Source: Lampropedia cohaerens
GTDB taxonomy: Bacteria; Pseudomonadota; Gammaproteobacteria; Burkholderiales; Burkholderiaceae_C
Direction of reading: 5' to 3'
DNA: 64,000 bases
Assembly (NCBI RefSeq): GCF_001005215.1
Contig: NZ_LBNQ01000012.1
Coordinates: forward strand, 88,458-152,457
The notes beneath the pieces were generated by a model. The model was given only the letters and a program-made list of their open reading frames with translations, ran no database searches and was not told the origin of the DNA. The position numbers were made by a program, and so were the translations under genes. Shown piece after piece: positions 36,823-47,295 of this stretch. The stretch's first letter is position 1. Each line of letters begins with the position of its first letter.

Positions 36823-38654
36823 TTCACCCCCAGATAGACGCTACGGCCCGGCGTGGCATAGCCGTGCACCACCGCATAGGGCTTGTCGCCGACGTTGTCG
36901 ATGCGGCCAACCAGCGTCCAGTCCTGCCCCAGCGTGTGCGTGGCAGACAGGTTCCACAGCGCGTAGCCGCCCAGCCGCCGGGTGTTGGCTGAAGCATCCC
37001 AGCGGGAGGCCGATGCCTGCAGCTCCGCACCAAACAGCCAATCGGCCATTGCATACTCCGCGCGCAGGAAACCATGGCGTTTGGCGCGCCCCGCCAGCAG
37101 GTTGCCGGTCGTGCGGTCGGTCGGCTTCTGCCAGTCCAGCGAGCCCTGCAGGCTCCAGGCTCCCATGCGTGTCTGGCCAGCCAGCGTCACACCCTTATAC
37201 TGCGCGCGGGCGGTGTTTTCGTAGCAGCCCCAACTGCTCTCGCAAGGACCTGCGGCGCCATAGCTGATGAGATTGGTGAGATTGTTGCGGTAGGCCGTCA
37301 GCGACAGCAAGTGAGCGCCCTGCGCGTAGGTGATGCCAGCCTCCACATTGCGCGCCACCTCCGGCTTGAGATCTGCCACACCGGAATCACTGAAGCGCTG
37401 ATACAGCGTCGGCGCGCGAAAGGCCCGCGCGGCAGATACATGCGCGCGCCACTGCGGCGACAGCGTCAGCCCGTAGGCCACCGAGCCCGTCGTCTCTCCA
37501 CCAAACTCGCTGTCATCGTCATAGCGCACCTGCGCCTGCAGGGCGTGCGCGCCTACATTCAGCGCATACCCCAGGGCCAGTGCGTTCTGGCTGCGCTTGC
37601 GATCAATGGGCGCGCTGACGAGGCTGTCTTGCCTGCGCTCCAGCAAAGCCGTCAGGTGATGTGCGCCAATGCGCAGGTCGTTTTGGAACAGGTAACTGCG
37701 TACGTTGGTGTCGGCGCTATAGGGGCTGGGCGCCGTCTCGTACTCGGTGCGGGAGTCACTCACGCTGACCAGCGTGCTGTACTGCTCACTCCACTGCGCC
37801 TGCCAGGCCAGATTGCCGGTGCGCAGGCGATTCTTGCTGCGGTCATCCGCATCCGCGCTGGCATCGTAGCCGGAGTTGAGATAGCTGCCCAGATAGGTGC
37901 CAGCGATGCGATGGCGAGAATTGATCCGGTAGCCCAGGCTGGCATGGCCAGAGCTGCGCCGGTAGCCGTCCTTGTCCGGGTTATAACCCCAGGTGGCCGG
38001 ATCGGAGATGGCATTGAAGCCACTGCTGCGCTCATAGCCCACGTCCAGCGCATAATCCCAGCCATTGGCCCCGCCGCTGATGCCGGCGCTAGCATCGCGC
38101 GTGCCATGGTTGCCAAGCCCTGCCGAGACGAACGGAGTCGGTGCCTGTTCGCCCTGCTCGCCACGCCGCGTAAAGATCTGGATCACACCGTTGACGGCGT
38201 CGGAACCATAGACGGCTGCAGCGGGCCCACGCACGACCTCGATACGGTCAATCATGGACAGCGGAATGGCCTCCCATGGCGCGCCGCCCGTGGCCTGTGA
38301 ATCCACTCGGACGCCATCGATAAAAACCGCCGTGTGACGCGTTTCCCCGCCGCGCATGAAAACACTGGTGGTGGTCCCCGGCCCGCCGTTGCGCGCCATC
38401 TCGATGCCCGGCTGGCGCGCGAGCACATCCGCCAGTCCGGTGACGCCGCTTTGCGCGATCGTTGCGCGATCAATGACCGTGACGTCGGCTAACACATCCT
38501 TCAGGCGCTGTTCACTGCGTGTCGCAGTGACGACCACCTCATCAAGCAAGGGATTTTGCGCGTGTGCGAGGCCAGCGCAGGCCAGCAGACAGGCGACGGA
38601 AACGGCGCGCAACGTCACGGACGCAGTCGGCCACGGCTTCGTGGTAGGCAACAT
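36804..38654 (-). CDS. btuB: TonB-dependent vitamin B12 outer-membrane receptor BtuB
   Basis: The 616-residue protein has a signal peptide (to about residue 32), a TonB-box-like DEVVVTATR, a plug domain (about 45-150, with RGGETRHTAVFIDGVRV and VRGPAAAVYGSDAVNGVI) and a 22-strand barrel ending in VYLGVKWAPER. It takes up cobalamin with energy from TonB. It is preceded by a cobalamin riboswitch and heads the B12 operon. ATG 38654 lacks a strong ribosome binding site; TTG codons 6 to 12 triplets upstream, after GGGGAGG, are alternatives. Confidence 0.91.
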   Translation of the reverse strand: MLPTTKPWPTASVTLRAVSVACLLACAGLAHAQNPLLDEVVVTATRSEQRLKDVLADVTVIDRATIAQSGVTGLADVLARQPGIEMARNGGPGTTTSVFMRGGETRHTAVFIDGVRVDSQATGGAPWEAIPLSMIDRIEVVRGPAAAVYGSDAVNGVIQIFTRRGEQGEQAPTPFVSAGLGNHGTRDASAGISGGANGWDYALDVGYERSSGFNAISDPATWGYNPDKDGYRRSSGHASLGYRINSRHRIAGTYLGSYLNSGYDASADADDRSKNRLRTGNLAWQAQWSEQYSTLVSVSDSRTEYETAPSPYSADTNVRSYLFQNDLRIGAHHLTALLERRQDSLVSAPIDRKRSQNALALGYALNVGAHALQAQVRYDDDSEFGGETTGSVAYGLTLSPQWRAHVSAARAFRAPTLYQRFSDSGVADLKPEVARNVEAGITYAQGAHLLSLTAYRNNLTNLISYGAAGPCESSWGCYENTARAQYKGVTLAGQTRMGAWSLQGSLDWQKPTDRTTGNLLAGRAKRHGFLRAEYAMADWLFGAELQASASRWDASANTRRLGGYALWNLSATHTLGQDWTLVGRIDNVGDKPYAVVHGYATPGRSVYLGVKWAPER

Positions 38655-38739
38655 GTGGACATTCAAGATCAAGACGCCGCACCGACCTCCCCGTCGGCAT
38701 TGGCTGGCACACAAGCGCGGCCAGGCCGCGTACTTGCAC

Positions 38740-38962
38740 GCTGCAGGCCGGTATCCGGGCTGGCGATTGGGCACCCCCGGCCTTCCCACTACATCTCGGC
38801 AGCAGTGACCATGGATAGGGGGTGCCGCAGCAAGGCGGCACGCCTTGCGATCGCTCACCGTTGCGGGGGCAGCGCAGGCCAGATGCACGCGTGGGTACGC
38901 GCCATCACCCTGCTTCCCGTTCAACTGCCAGCGCAAGAACGCGCTGGCGAGCACCTGCAGCG
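38740..38962 (-). promoter_or_regulatory. Cobalamin (adenosylcobalamin) riboswitch
   Basis: On the minus strand the conserved blocks occur in order: GGTGC near 38955, GAACGGGAAGC, GCTGCCCCCGCAACGGTGAGC (complement of about 38852-38872), GTCACTG (about 38803), GTGGGAAGGCC (about 38780-38790) and the B12 box AGCCCGGATACCGGCC (38746-38761). This is the usual cobalamin riboswitch layout. It ends about 90 nt before btuB. A CG-rich hairpin (CGCGGCC-T-GGCCGCG) lies between, perhaps the expression platform. Only ~60 bp separate it from the tex stop, so its promoter must be there or inside tex. Confidence 0.9.
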
Positions 38963-39023
38963 GCGCCGATTGTAGGCGATCAGGCCCGCCACGGTGCCCG
39001 GGGCACAGGCGATCAGGGCCGAT

Positions 39024-41393
39024 TTACTGCTTCTTGAGCGCCTGCAGCTTGGCAAAGGCCGACTGCATTGCCGACGCAGGCTGACCCTGTGTGGCAGCAT
39101 CGCGGCGCGGGCGCCGAGCACTGGCCGCGCCCCCCGCCGCGTCACGGCGCGCTTGCTGGGAAGCCGATTGGTCCAGCCGCATCGTCAGGCTGATGCGCTT
39201 GCGTGGCACATCCACCTCCAGGACTTTGACCTTGACGACCTGGCCAGTCTTGACGATCTCGCGCGCATCCTCCACGAAGCGATTGGCCAACTGGCTGACA
39301 TGCACCAGACCGTCCTGGTGCACGCCCACATCCACGAAGGCGCCAAACTGCGCAACATTGCTCACGGTGCCCTCGAGCACCATGTCGGGGCGCAGATCGG
39401 TGATGTCCTCGACACCGTCGTTAAAGCGCGCCACCGTGAAGTCCGGCCGGGGATCCCGCCCGGGCTTTTCCAGCTCGCCGAGAATGTCCTTGACCGTGAT
39501 GGCGCCCACTTCACCCTGCGCGAACTGCTCGGGCCTGAGCGTGCGCAGGAAGCTTCCATTGCCCATGAGCTGCTCGACTGGCTTTTGCGTGTACTGCAGG
39601 ATGGCTTCCACCACCGGATAGGTCTCCGGATGCACGCCCGTCATGTCCAGCGGATTGTCGCCGCCGCGGATGCGCAGAAACCCGGCACTTTGCTCGAACG
39701 CCTTGGGCCCGAGCCCCGGCACCTTGAGCAATTGCTGACGGTTGCGGAAGGCGCCGTTGGCCTCGCGCCAACGCACCACCGCCCGCGCCACCGACGGGCT
39801 AAGGCCGGAAACGCGCGCCAGCAACGGGACACTGGCCGTGTTCAGATCCACCCCGACGCCATTGACACAGTCCTCCACCACCGCATCCAGCGTGCGCGCC
39901 AGCTCGGTCTGGTTGACATCGTGCTGGTACTGCCCCACACCGATGGACTTGGGATCGATCTTGACCAGCTCCGCCAGCGGATCCTGCAGGCGTCGCGCGA
40001 TGCTGACGGCGCCGCGCAGGCTCACGTCCACGTCCGGCATCTCCTCGCTGGCATAGGCACTGGCCGAATACACCGAGGCGCCCGCCTCGGAGACCACCAC
40101 CTTCTGCATCCGGTGCCCAGCACTGTCGGCCAGCATCTTGACCAGCTCGCCGGCGAGCTTGTCCGTCTCGCGGCTGGCCGTGCCGTTGCCGATGGCAATC
40201 AACGCGACCTTGTGCCGCGCGCACAGCGTCGCCAAAGTGCGCAGCGCGCCCTGCCAGTCGCGGCGCGGCTCGTGCGGATAGACGGTGGCCGTCTCCAGCA
40301 GCTTGCCGGTGGCATCGACCACGGCCACCTTCACGCCCGTGCGAATGCCGGGATCCAAGCCCATCACGGTGTGCGCGCCCGCGGGCGCTGCCAGCAACAA
40401 ATCGCGCAGGTTGTCGCCAAACACCTTGATGGCAACGCGCTCGGAGGCCTCGCGCAGGCGCGCAAACAGATCGCGCTCCAGCGACAGGCTGAGCTTGACG
40501 CGCCAGGTCCATGCCACCACCTTGCGCAGCCAGTCGTCAGCGGCGCGGCCCTGATGGCTCCACTGCAGCAACGCGGCGATGCGGCCTTCGGCCAGACTGG
40601 GCCGACCGGGCTCGGGCTCGACCTCCTGTGCCAGACGCACCTGCAAGATATCGAGGCTGCGCCCGCGAAACACCGCCAGCGCGCGGTGCGACGGCACCTG
40701 GGCAATCGGCTCGCTGTAGTCGAAGTAATCCTTGAACTTGGCCACCTCCGGATCATCCGGATTCTTGCCGTCCGCGAGCTTGCTGACCAGCAGTCCCGTC
40801 TCCCACAGCCATTGGCGCATCGTCTGCACCAGCTGCGCATCTTCGGCCCAGCGCTCAGCCAGAATGTCGCGCGCGCCATCAAGCACCGCAGCAGCGGTGG
40901 TGAAATCGCTGCCGTCCTCGCCCTTTTCTGCCTTGACGTAGGCCGCAGCTGCCTCAGTAGGCACCAGCGCGGGATTGGCAAACAGCGCATCGGCCAGCGG
41001 CTCCAGTCCCGCTTCGCGCGCGATCTGGCCTTTGGTACGCCGCTTCTGCTTGTACGGCAGATACAGATCTTCCAGTTCCTGCTTGGTCGCGGCCTTGGCG
41101 ATGGCGGCACTCAGGACGGGCGTGAGCTTGCCCTGCTCCTGGATGCTTTGCAGCACGCTTTGACGGCGCTGCTCCAGTTCGCGCAGGTAGCCAAGCCGCT
41201 CCTGCAACGCGCGCAGCTGGGCGTCATCCAGGCCGCCAGTGGCCTCCTTGCGATAGCGCGCAATGAACGGTACTGTCGCCCCGTCGTCGAGCAGCTTGAC
41301 GGCTGCATCGACCTGCCTGGGCGCCGCGCCAAGCTCCTGCGCGATCAGTTGGTGGATGTGCTGCTGGGTTTGCGCGTCGATGGTAGATGCCAT
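39024..41393 (-). CDS. tex: Tex-family RNA-binding transcription accessory protein
   Basis: The 789-residue protein has the Tex layout: an N-terminal helical region ([17 protein letters not shown]), a YqgF/RNase H-like domain ([18 protein letters not shown]), helix-hairpin-helix repeats ([20 protein letters not shown]) and a C-terminal S1 domain ([32 protein letters not shown]), followed by a basic low-complexity tail. It binds nucleic acid and affects transcription. Length agrees with the family. Confidence 0.94.
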   Translation of the reverse strand: MASTIDAQTQQHIHQLIAQELGAAPRQVDAAVKLLDDGATVPFIARYRKEATGGLDDAQLRALQERLGYLRELEQRRQSVLQSIQEQGKLTPVLSAAIAKAATKQELEDLYLPYKQKRRTKGQIAREAGLEPLADALFANPALVPTEAAAAYVKAEKGEDGSDFTTAAAVLDGARDILAERWAEDAQLVQTMRQWLWETGLLVSKLADGKNPDDPEVAKFKDYFDYSEPIAQVPSHRALAVFRGRSLDILQVRLAQEVEPEPGRPSLAEGRIAALLQWSHQGRAADDWLRKVVAWTWRVKLSLSLERDLFARLREASERVAIKVFGDNLRDLLLAAPAGAHTVMGLDPGIRTGVKVAVVDATGKLLETATVYPHEPRRDWQGALRTLATLCARHKVALIAIGNGTASRETDKLAGELVKMLADSAGHRMQKVVVSEAGASVYSASAYASEEMPDVDVSLRGAVSIARRLQDPLAELVKIDPKSIGVGQYQHDVNQTELARTLDAVVEDCVNGVGVDLNTASVPLLARVSGLSPSVARAVVRWREANGAFRNRQQLLKVPGLGPKAFEQSAGFLRIRGGDNPLDMTGVHPETYPVVEAILQYTQKPVEQLMGNGSFLRTLRPEQFAQGEVGAITVKDILGELEKPGRDPRPDFTVARFNDGVEDITDLRPDMVLEGTVSNVAQFGAFVDVGVHQDGLVHVSQLANRFVEDAREIVKTGQVVKVKVLEVDVPRKRISLTMRLDQSASQQARRDAAGGAASARRPRRDAATQGQPASAMQSAFAKLQALKKQ

Positions 41394-41476
41394 TTGCAGG
41401 GAGGAGAAACTATCAGGAAACCGGCTAGTGTGCCACGGCGCAGCGCCTGGGCATGGCTGGCGCTGCCCACAAAATA

Positions 41477-42805
41477 CTATTGCAGCGCCTGGGCAAGCTG
41501 CTCGACCCAGTGCTGCGCCAGCTGCGCGTCGCTGGCTTCGGCCATCACGCGCAACACCGGCTCGGTACCGCTGGCACGCACCAGCAGGCGCCCCTTGCCA
41601 GCCAGTGCGGCCTCAGCCTCTCGCATGCAGGCCTGGAATCGCGCATGTTGCTGCCAGCCATTGCGATCGACCATCCGGACATTGCGCATCACCTGCGGAA
41701 ACAGCGGCACTTGCGCCAGCGCATCGGCAATGCGCTGGCCACTGCGCACCACGCGCTGGAGTACCTGCAACGCGCTGACAATGCCGTCGCCGGTAGTATG
41801 CCTGTCCAGCGCCAGCAAGTGCCCCGAGCTTTCGCCGCCGAGCAGCCAGCCCTTTTGCATCAGCGCCTCCAGCACGTAGCGATCGCCCACCTTGGCGCGC
41901 AGCAGCGGCACGCCCAGTTGCGCCAGCGCCTGCTCGATGGCCATGTTGGTCATCAGTGTGCCAACCACACCGGCCACCGCCTCGCCCTGTTCAAGCCGGT
42001 CCCGCACCATCAGATACAGCAGCTCGTCGCCGTTGAACAGGCGTCCCGAGCCATCGACCATCTGCAGCCGGTCGGCGTCGCCATCCAGCGCAATGCCGTA
42101 ATCGGCACCGACCTCACGCACCTTGGCAATCAGCGCAGCGGGTGCCGTCGCGCCAACGCCCTGGTTGATGTTGTAGCCATCGGGCGTCACGCCGATGCAG
42201 TGCACCTCGGCGCCCAGTTCGTGAAAGACCTGCGGTGCACACTGGTAGGCAGCACCATTGGCCGCATCCACCACCAGCCGCAATCCCTTGAGGCTGAGCG
42301 CCTGGGGAAAGGTGCTCTTGCAGAACTCGATGTAGCGCCCGGCTGCATCGCCCATGCGCCGCGCCTTGCCAAGCCCTTCGGACTCCACCCAACAGGGCGG
42401 CTGCGCCAGACCCTGCTCGACCTGCAGTTCCCACTCATCCGGCAGCTTCGAGCCCTGCGCACTGAAGAATTTGATGCCGTTATCGGCAAAGGGATTGTGG
42501 CTGGCGCTGATGACCACGCCCAGATCGGCTCGCACAGCCCGTGTCAGATGGGCCACAGCCGGTGTGGGCACCGGCCCCAGCAGCACCACATCCACCCCCG
42601 CGGAGTTGAACCCCGACTCCAGTGCACTTTCAAGCATGTAGCCGGAGATGCGGGTGTCCTTGCCGATCAGCACCGTTTTGGGTGCGCCATCGGCGCGCAG
42701 CAGCCTGCCCACCGTGTGCCCAAGATGAAGGATGAAGTCTGGCGTGATGGGGGACTGACCGACGGTCCCGCGAATGCCATCGGTGCCGAAATACTGCTTG
42801 CTCAT
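41477..42805 (-). CDS. glmM: Phosphoglucosamine mutase GlmM
   Basis: This 442-residue enzyme converts glucosamine-6-phosphate to glucosamine-1-phosphate for peptidoglycan, LPS and the PNAG polymer made by the pga genes here. The start [13 protein letters not shown] and the phosphoserine loop [16 protein letters not shown] (S102) are diagnostic; a DGDADR-type metal loop lies in LDGDADRLQ. It follows folP by 104 bp in the conserved ftsH-folP-glmM order. The ATG has no clear ribosome binding site. Confidence 0.95.
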   Translation of the reverse strand: MSKQYFGTDGIRGTVGQSPITPDFILHLGHTVGRLLRADGAPKTVLIGKDTRISGYMLESALESGFNSAGVDVVLLGPVPTPAVAHLTRAVRADLGVVISASHNPFADNGIKFFSAQGSKLPDEWELQVEQGLAQPPCWVESEGLGKARRMGDAAGRYIEFCKSTFPQALSLKGLRLVVDAANGAAYQCAPQVFHELGAEVHCIGVTPDGYNINQGVGATAPAALIAKVREVGADYGIALDGDADRLQMVDGSGRLFNGDELLYLMVRDRLEQGEAVAGVVGTLMTNMAIEQALAQLGVPLLRAKVGDRYVLEALMQKGWLLGGESSGHLLALDRHTTGDGIVSALQVLQRVVRSGQRIADALAQVPLFPQVMRNVRMVDRNGWQQHARFQACMREAEAALAGKGRLLVRASGTEPVLRVMAEASDAQLAQHWVEQLAQALQ

Positions 42806-42909
42806 AGGAGAAATTGTCCGCGAGCGGGCGAGCAAAACAAGCTAGCCACCGCCCTTGGAGACGTTTGTTGACGCTTGAAACCTGGTTGCAATGTCCTCAT
42901 GCACCGGCA

Positions 42910-43782
42910 CTATTGGCCACTGGCAGCCCGCCAGACCTTGAGTGCATCGACAGTGGCCGCTACGTCGTGCACGCGCACCACCGCGGCCCCGCGCTCGACG
43001 GCCAGCATCGCCGCAGCCACACTGGCCACGGTGCGTTGCGGCACCTCACGCCCAGTAACAGCTCCCAGCGAGGACTTGCGCGACCAGCCCAGCAGCAACG
43101 GCACACCCAGCGACTGCAGCCGTCGCTGCTCGCGCAGCAGCGCAAAGTTCTGCTCCACGGTCTTGCCAAAGCCAATGCCGGGATCGGCCATCAGCCGTGC
43201 ACGGGCAATTCCCGCTGCTTCCAGACTGCGACGGCGCTCGGCCAGGAAGTCGAGCACCCGCTGCGTCACATCGCCATGCATGGGGTGTTTCTGCATGGTC
43301 TCCGGCTCGCCGTGCATGTGCATGAAGCACACGCCGCAGCGCGGATGCGCGGCCACAATCTCCAGCGCGCCGCGTCGGCGCAACGCCCAGATGTCGTTGA
43401 TGATGTCCGCGCCCAGTTCCAGCGCCTCGCGCATGATCTCGGGCTTGTAGGTGTCGATCGAGATGGGCACGCCCAGCTTTATCGCCTCGCGCAGCACCGG
43501 CAGCAGCCGTTCGCGCTCCTGCTCAAGCGGCACCGGTGGCGTGCCCGGCCGGGTGGATTCGGCACCAAGATCAAGAATGTCGGCGCCTTCGCCGAGCAGC
43601 GCCTCCGCGTGGCGCATTGCCTTGGCAGGACTGGCGTGTCGCCCGCCGTCGGAGAACGAATCGGGCGTAAGGTTGACGATGCCCATGACGAGCGGACGAT
43701 CCAGCCGCAAGGCAAAGCGCGATGTCTGCCAGACCGGCGAACTGCTTGCGGCTTCGGGGGCGGAGGTGACGGATGCTGTCAT
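42910..43782 (-). CDS. folP: Dihydropteroate synthase FolP
   Basis: The 290-residue enzyme condenses 4-aminobenzoate with dihydropterin pyrophosphate in folate synthesis and is the sulfonamide target. Motifs are MGIVNLTPDSFSDGG, DLGAESTRPG, DIINDIWALR and a C-terminal RVHDVAATVDALK. ATG 43782 is chosen; the frame continues to 43923 inside ftsH without support. It starts 76 bp after ftsH. Confidence 0.94.
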   Translation of the reverse strand: MTASVTSAPEAASSSPVWQTSRFALRLDRPLVMGIVNLTPDSFSDGGRHASPAKAMRHAEALLGEGADILDLGAESTRPGTPPVPLEQERERLLPVLREAIKLGVPISIDTYKPEIMREALELGADIINDIWALRRRGALEIVAAHPRCGVCFMHMHGEPETMQKHPMHGDVTQRVLDFLAERRRSLEAAGIARARLMADPGIGFGKTVEQNFALLREQRRLQSLGVPLLLGWSRKSSLGAVTGREVPQRTVASVAAAMLAVERGAAVVRVHDVAATVDALKVWRAASGQ

Positions 43783-43858
43783 TTTCTGGGAGCGCAAAGA
43801 AAATCGGGGCCAATGCCCCGATGGTGATGCCGGATCCGCAGTGGTCAAGCCACCGCCG

Positions 43859-45787
43859 TTACGCCGCCGAAGGTGCGGGATCGGTCTTGACGGATGGCGC
43901 ACCGCCGTCGGAATTATTGCCACCAGTGCTCACCGACGGATGCTTGGGCACCCAGTCCTTGGGCGGCGTCGGATCCTTGCCGGCCATGATCTCGTCAAGC
44001 TGGTTGGAATCAATCGTCTCCCACTCCAGCAGGGCCTTGGCCATGGCGTGCATCTTGTCCTTGTTCTCCTCAATCAGGCGACGCGCCAGCGCGTACTGCT
44101 GGTCGATGATGCGACGGACCTCATTGTCGACCTTCTGCATCGTCGCCTCGCTGACATTAGTCGTCTTGGTCACCGAGCGGCCCAGGAACACCTCACCCTC
44201 GTTCTCGGCATAGACCATTGGCCCCAGCTCCTCGGACATCCCGTAACGCGTGACCATGTCGCGCGCCAGCTGCGTAGCCTTGTTGAAGTCGTCCGAGGCA
44301 CCAGTGGTCATCTGGTTCATGAACACCTCTTCCGCAATGCGGCCACCGAACAGCATGGCAATGCGCGCCAGCGCCCACTCCTTGTCGAAGCCATAGCGGT
44401 CCTTCTCAGGCAACGTGAAGGTCACGCCCAGCGCGCGGCCGCGCGGCACGATGGTGACCTTGTGCACCGGGTCGCACTTGGGCAGCAGTCGCCCGATCAG
44501 CGCATGGCCAGCCTCGTGGTAGGCAGTGTTCTTGAGCTCCTCGGGATCCATGACGGCGGAGCGGCGCTCCGGCCCCATGAAGATCTTGTCCTTGGCCTGC
44601 TCGAAATCCTGCATCTCGACGACGCGGGCATTGCGACGCGCAGCCATCAGCGCAGCCTCGTTGCACAGGTTGGCCAGATCGGCACCGGACATCCCCGGCG
44701 TGCCGCGCGCGATCACGTTGGCGTTGACGTCCGGGCCAATCGGAATCTTGCGCATGTGCACGTTGAGGATCTGCTCACGGCCCTTGACGTCAGGCAGTGT
44801 CACATAGACCTGCCGGTCAAAGCGGCCCGGACGCAGCAGCGCCGCATCCAGAATGTCGGGCCGGTTCGTTGCCGCCACCACGATCACGCCGAGATTGGTT
44901 TCAAAGCCATCCATCTCCACGAGCATCTGGTTGAGCGTCTGTTCACGCTCATCGTTGCCGCCCCCCAGGCCAGCGCCGCGCTGGCGACCGACGGCATCGA
45001 TTTCGTCGATGAAGATGATGCAGGGCGCATTCTTCTTGGCGTTCTCGAACATGTCGCGCACGCGCGCTGCACCCACACCGACGAACATCTCAACGAAATC
45101 CGAGCCGGAGATGCTGAAGAAAGGCACCTTGGCCTCGCCGGCAATCGACTTGGCCAGCAGCGTCTTGCCTGTTCCGGGAGGGCCAACCAGCAGCAGTCCG
45201 CGTGGAATCCGGCCGCCCAGACGCTGGAATTTCTGCGGATCTTTCAGGAAGTCAACGACCTCCTTGACCTCTTCCTTGGCCTCGTCGGCGCCGGCCACAT
45301 CAGCAAACGTGACGGTATTGTTGCTCTCATCGAGCATGCGCGCCTTGCTCTTGCCGAAGCTGAAGGCACCGCCCTTGCCGCCACCCTGCATCTGGCGCAT
45401 GAAGTAGATCCAGACACCGATGAGCAGCAACATCGGGCCCCAGCTGATGAGAATGGTGCCAAGCAACGAGCGGCCTTCGCGCTCCTTGACGCTGAATTTC
45501 ACGTCGGCATTGATCAGATCGTCGATCAGGCCGCGGTCTGCGAACGTACCGGTCGTGCGGATGCGCCGGTCATCAGTGGTCAGCGCCACAATCTCATAGC
45601 CGCCAGAGGCCGTCTCCTGAATGGTGGCCTCACGAATCTGGCGGTTCTGCACCTGGGAGATGAAATCCGAATAAGGCACCTGCGCAGCGCCCGCGCCGGG
45701 GCCGGTATCAAACTGTTTGAATACCGTAAACAAAACGACGATGAAGACCAGCCACATCGCCACTTTGGTAATCCATTGATTGTTCAA
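43859..45787 (-). CDS. ftsH: ATP-dependent zinc metalloprotease FtsH
   Basis: The 642-residue membrane protease degrades misfolded membrane proteins and short-lived regulators. Two transmembrane helices (about 7-24 and 110-130) flank a periplasmic domain. The AAA domain has Walker A GPPGTGKT (202-209), Walker B IIFIDEID and the SRH region with [18 protein letters not shown]. The zinc motif is HEAGH at 424-428. A CTTGAAA element about 125 bp upstream (complement of 45910-45916) is like a heat-shock -35 box. rlmE precedes it by 221 bp. Confidence 0.97.
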   Translation of the reverse strand: MNNQWITKVAMWLVFIVVLFTVFKQFDTGPGAGAAQVPYSDFISQVQNRQIREATIQETASGGYEIVALTTDDRRIRTTGTFADRGLIDDLINADVKFSVKEREGRSLLGTILISWGPMLLLIGVWIYFMRQMQGGGKGGAFSFGKSKARMLDESNNTVTFADVAGADEAKEEVKEVVDFLKDPQKFQRLGGRIPRGLLLVGPPGTGKTLLAKSIAGEAKVPFFSISGSDFVEMFVGVGAARVRDMFENAKKNAPCIIFIDEIDAVGRQRGAGLGGGNDEREQTLNQMLVEMDGFETNLGVIVVAATNRPDILDAALLRPGRFDRQVYVTLPDVKGREQILNVHMRKIPIGPDVNANVIARGTPGMSGADLANLCNEAALMAARRNARVVEMQDFEQAKDKIFMGPERRSAVMDPEELKNTAYHEAGHALIGRLLPKCDPVHKVTIVPRGRALGVTFTLPEKDRYGFDKEWALARIAMLFGGRIAEEVFMNQMTTGASDDFNKATQLARDMVTRYGMSEELGPMVYAENEGEVFLGRSVTKTTNVSEATMQKVDNEVRRIIDQQYALARRLIEENKDKMHAMAKALLEWETIDSNQLDEIMAGKDPTPPKDWVPKHPSVSTGGNNSDGGAPSVKTDPAPSAA

Positions 45788-46008
45788 GCCTTGCTCCTGA
45801 AACTCGCCTGCGCTGCATGGGGACAGCCAGAGCGATGAGGGCGTTCACATCCGCCCGTGCAGAGGAAACTGGAAATTCCGTCCCTTTCAACTGTGGCCCA
45901 TTTTATGCTTTTCAAGCTGCCGTACTTCCCTAATGGTTACTGGTGTGGTAGGGGATTGGCACCGCGCGGTCAGACGGCAAGGGGCGCTTCGCCCAATGAC
46001 GACACCAT

Positions 46009-46665
46009 TCATGCGCCGCGCACGCCCATCCCGATCAGGAATACTTCGGCCGAGCGTGGACGGGATGCCTTGGGCTTGAAAGGCTTGCTGCGTACAAACG
46101 TGGCGCGAAACAGCTGCACCAGCGCGTCATAGCCAGGGCCATGAAAGACCTTGGCGACCATCACACCCTGCGGCTTGAGGTGGCTGGCGGCGAAATCCAC
46201 CGCCAGCTCGACCAGCGCTTCGACACGTGCACCGTCCGTCGCCGAATGCCCACTGAGGTTGGGCGCCATGTCGGAGACCACCGCATCCAACGGCCGTCCC
46301 GCCAGCGCGGCCTCCAGCTGCTCCAGCAGTGACTCCTCCTGGAAGTCACCCTGGATGAACCGCACGCCAGGCACCGGCTCCATCGGCAATAGATCAATGC
46401 CAATCACACGGGGGGCGCCATCACCCACGGCGCGCGCCAGCTCCATCTTGCGGCTGAGATACTGGCACCATGCGCCCGGAGCGCAGCCAAGATCAACCAC
46501 GACCTGGACGTGATCGAACAGCTTGTGCACCTCATCGATTTCCTTGAGCTTGTAGGCGGCGCGGGCGCGGTAGCCATCCTTCTGCGCCTGTTTGACGTAG
46601 GGGTCATTGATGTGGTCGTGTAGCCACGTCTGGTTGACCTTGCCCGGTTTGTTCTTGGTTGCCAT
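46009..46665 (-). CDS. rlmE: 23S rRNA (uridine-2'-O)-methyltransferase RlmE (FtsJ/RrmJ)
   Basis: The 218-residue enzyme methylates U2552 of 23S rRNA late in ribosome assembly. The SAM motif is VVVDLGCAPGAWCQYLS and the catalytic tetrad is K39, D132, K172 and E207. ATG 46665 begins the canonical protein; the frame is open to 46743 without support. Divergent from yhbY and upstream of ftsH, as in many proteobacteria. Confidence 0.95.
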   Translation of the reverse strand: MATKNKPGKVNQTWLHDHINDPYVKQAQKDGYRARAAYKLKEIDEVHKLFDHVQVVVDLGCAPGAWCQYLSRKMELARAVGDGAPRVIGIDLLPMEPVPGVRFIQGDFQEESLLEQLEAALAGRPLDAVVSDMAPNLSGHSATDGARVEALVELAVDFAASHLKPQGVMVAKVFHGPGYDALVQLFRATFVRSKPFKPKASRPRSAEVFLIGMGVRGA

Positions 46666-46818
46666 GCCGTGTGATCTTGAGCCCTTTTGCGAATCTTCGC
46701 ATGGAATGAGGCGCCGCCCCGTCTGCATGGCAAGTTGCGGCAACCCTCACACCTGAGAATTTTGCGACCGGCAACCCCATATCCGTCAAGTCCATGCAGC
46801 ATCGCCGATAATGATGCC

Positions 46819-47286
46819 ATGACCCAATTGACCCTCACCCCCACGCAGCGCCGCGCGCTGCGCGCCCAGGCCCACCACCTGCAGCCCATGGTCCACATCG
46901 GCGCCGGCGGCCTGACCGCCGCGGTGGAAAAGGAGGTGGCCGCCACCCTTGATGCCCATGGCCTCATCAAGATTCGCGTGTTCAGCGACGAGCGCGCCAC
47001 GCGCGAGCAGTACCTGCTCCAACTTGCCGAGAGCCTGAATGCGGCCGCGGTGCAGCACATCGGCAAGCTCATCGTGCTGTGGCGCCCGCCCGCCGAAAAG
47101 GTCCGCACCGCCGGCGATGGCAAGCCCCCCATCGAGGTCAAGGTCGTCAAGCCGAGCAAAAAGCCTGGCCAGAAACCTGAAATCAAGCGCTTGCGCGTAC
47201 TGGGCAACCAGCGTCTGACGGCAGGCGGCAACATCAAGAAGGCCAAGCCCCGCCGCGCCTCGCCGAAGAAGCAATCACTGGACTGA
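46819..47286 (+). CDS. yhbY: CRM-domain RNA-binding protein YhbY
   Basis: The 155-residue protein starts with the ~95-residue CRM/YhbY fold (LTPTQRRALRAQAHHLQPMVHIGAGGLT...) that binds pre-50S ribosomal RNA; the GxxG loop is in IGAGG. A basic tail of about 55 residues rich in Lys, Arg and Pro (KPSKKPGQKPE, KKAKPRRASPKK) extends beyond the usual E. coli length and is common in betaproteobacteria. Divergent from rlmE. Confidence 0.9.
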   Translation: MTQLTLTPTQRRALRAQAHHLQPMVHIGAGGLTAAVEKEVAATLDAHGLIKIRVFSDERATREQYLLQLAESLNAAAVQHIGKLIVLWRPPAEKVRTAGDGKPPIEVKVVKPSKKPGQKPEIKRLRVLGNQRLTAGGNIKKAKPRRASPKKQSLD

Positions 47287-47295
47287 TACCCTGCC

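Noticed and set aside
38994..41879. A 961-codon open frame on the plus strand opposite tex
   Set aside because: It is the antisense shadow of tex in GC-rich DNA; its composition is rich in His, Gln, Ala and Arg and shows no domain, while tex is a clear, complete gene.
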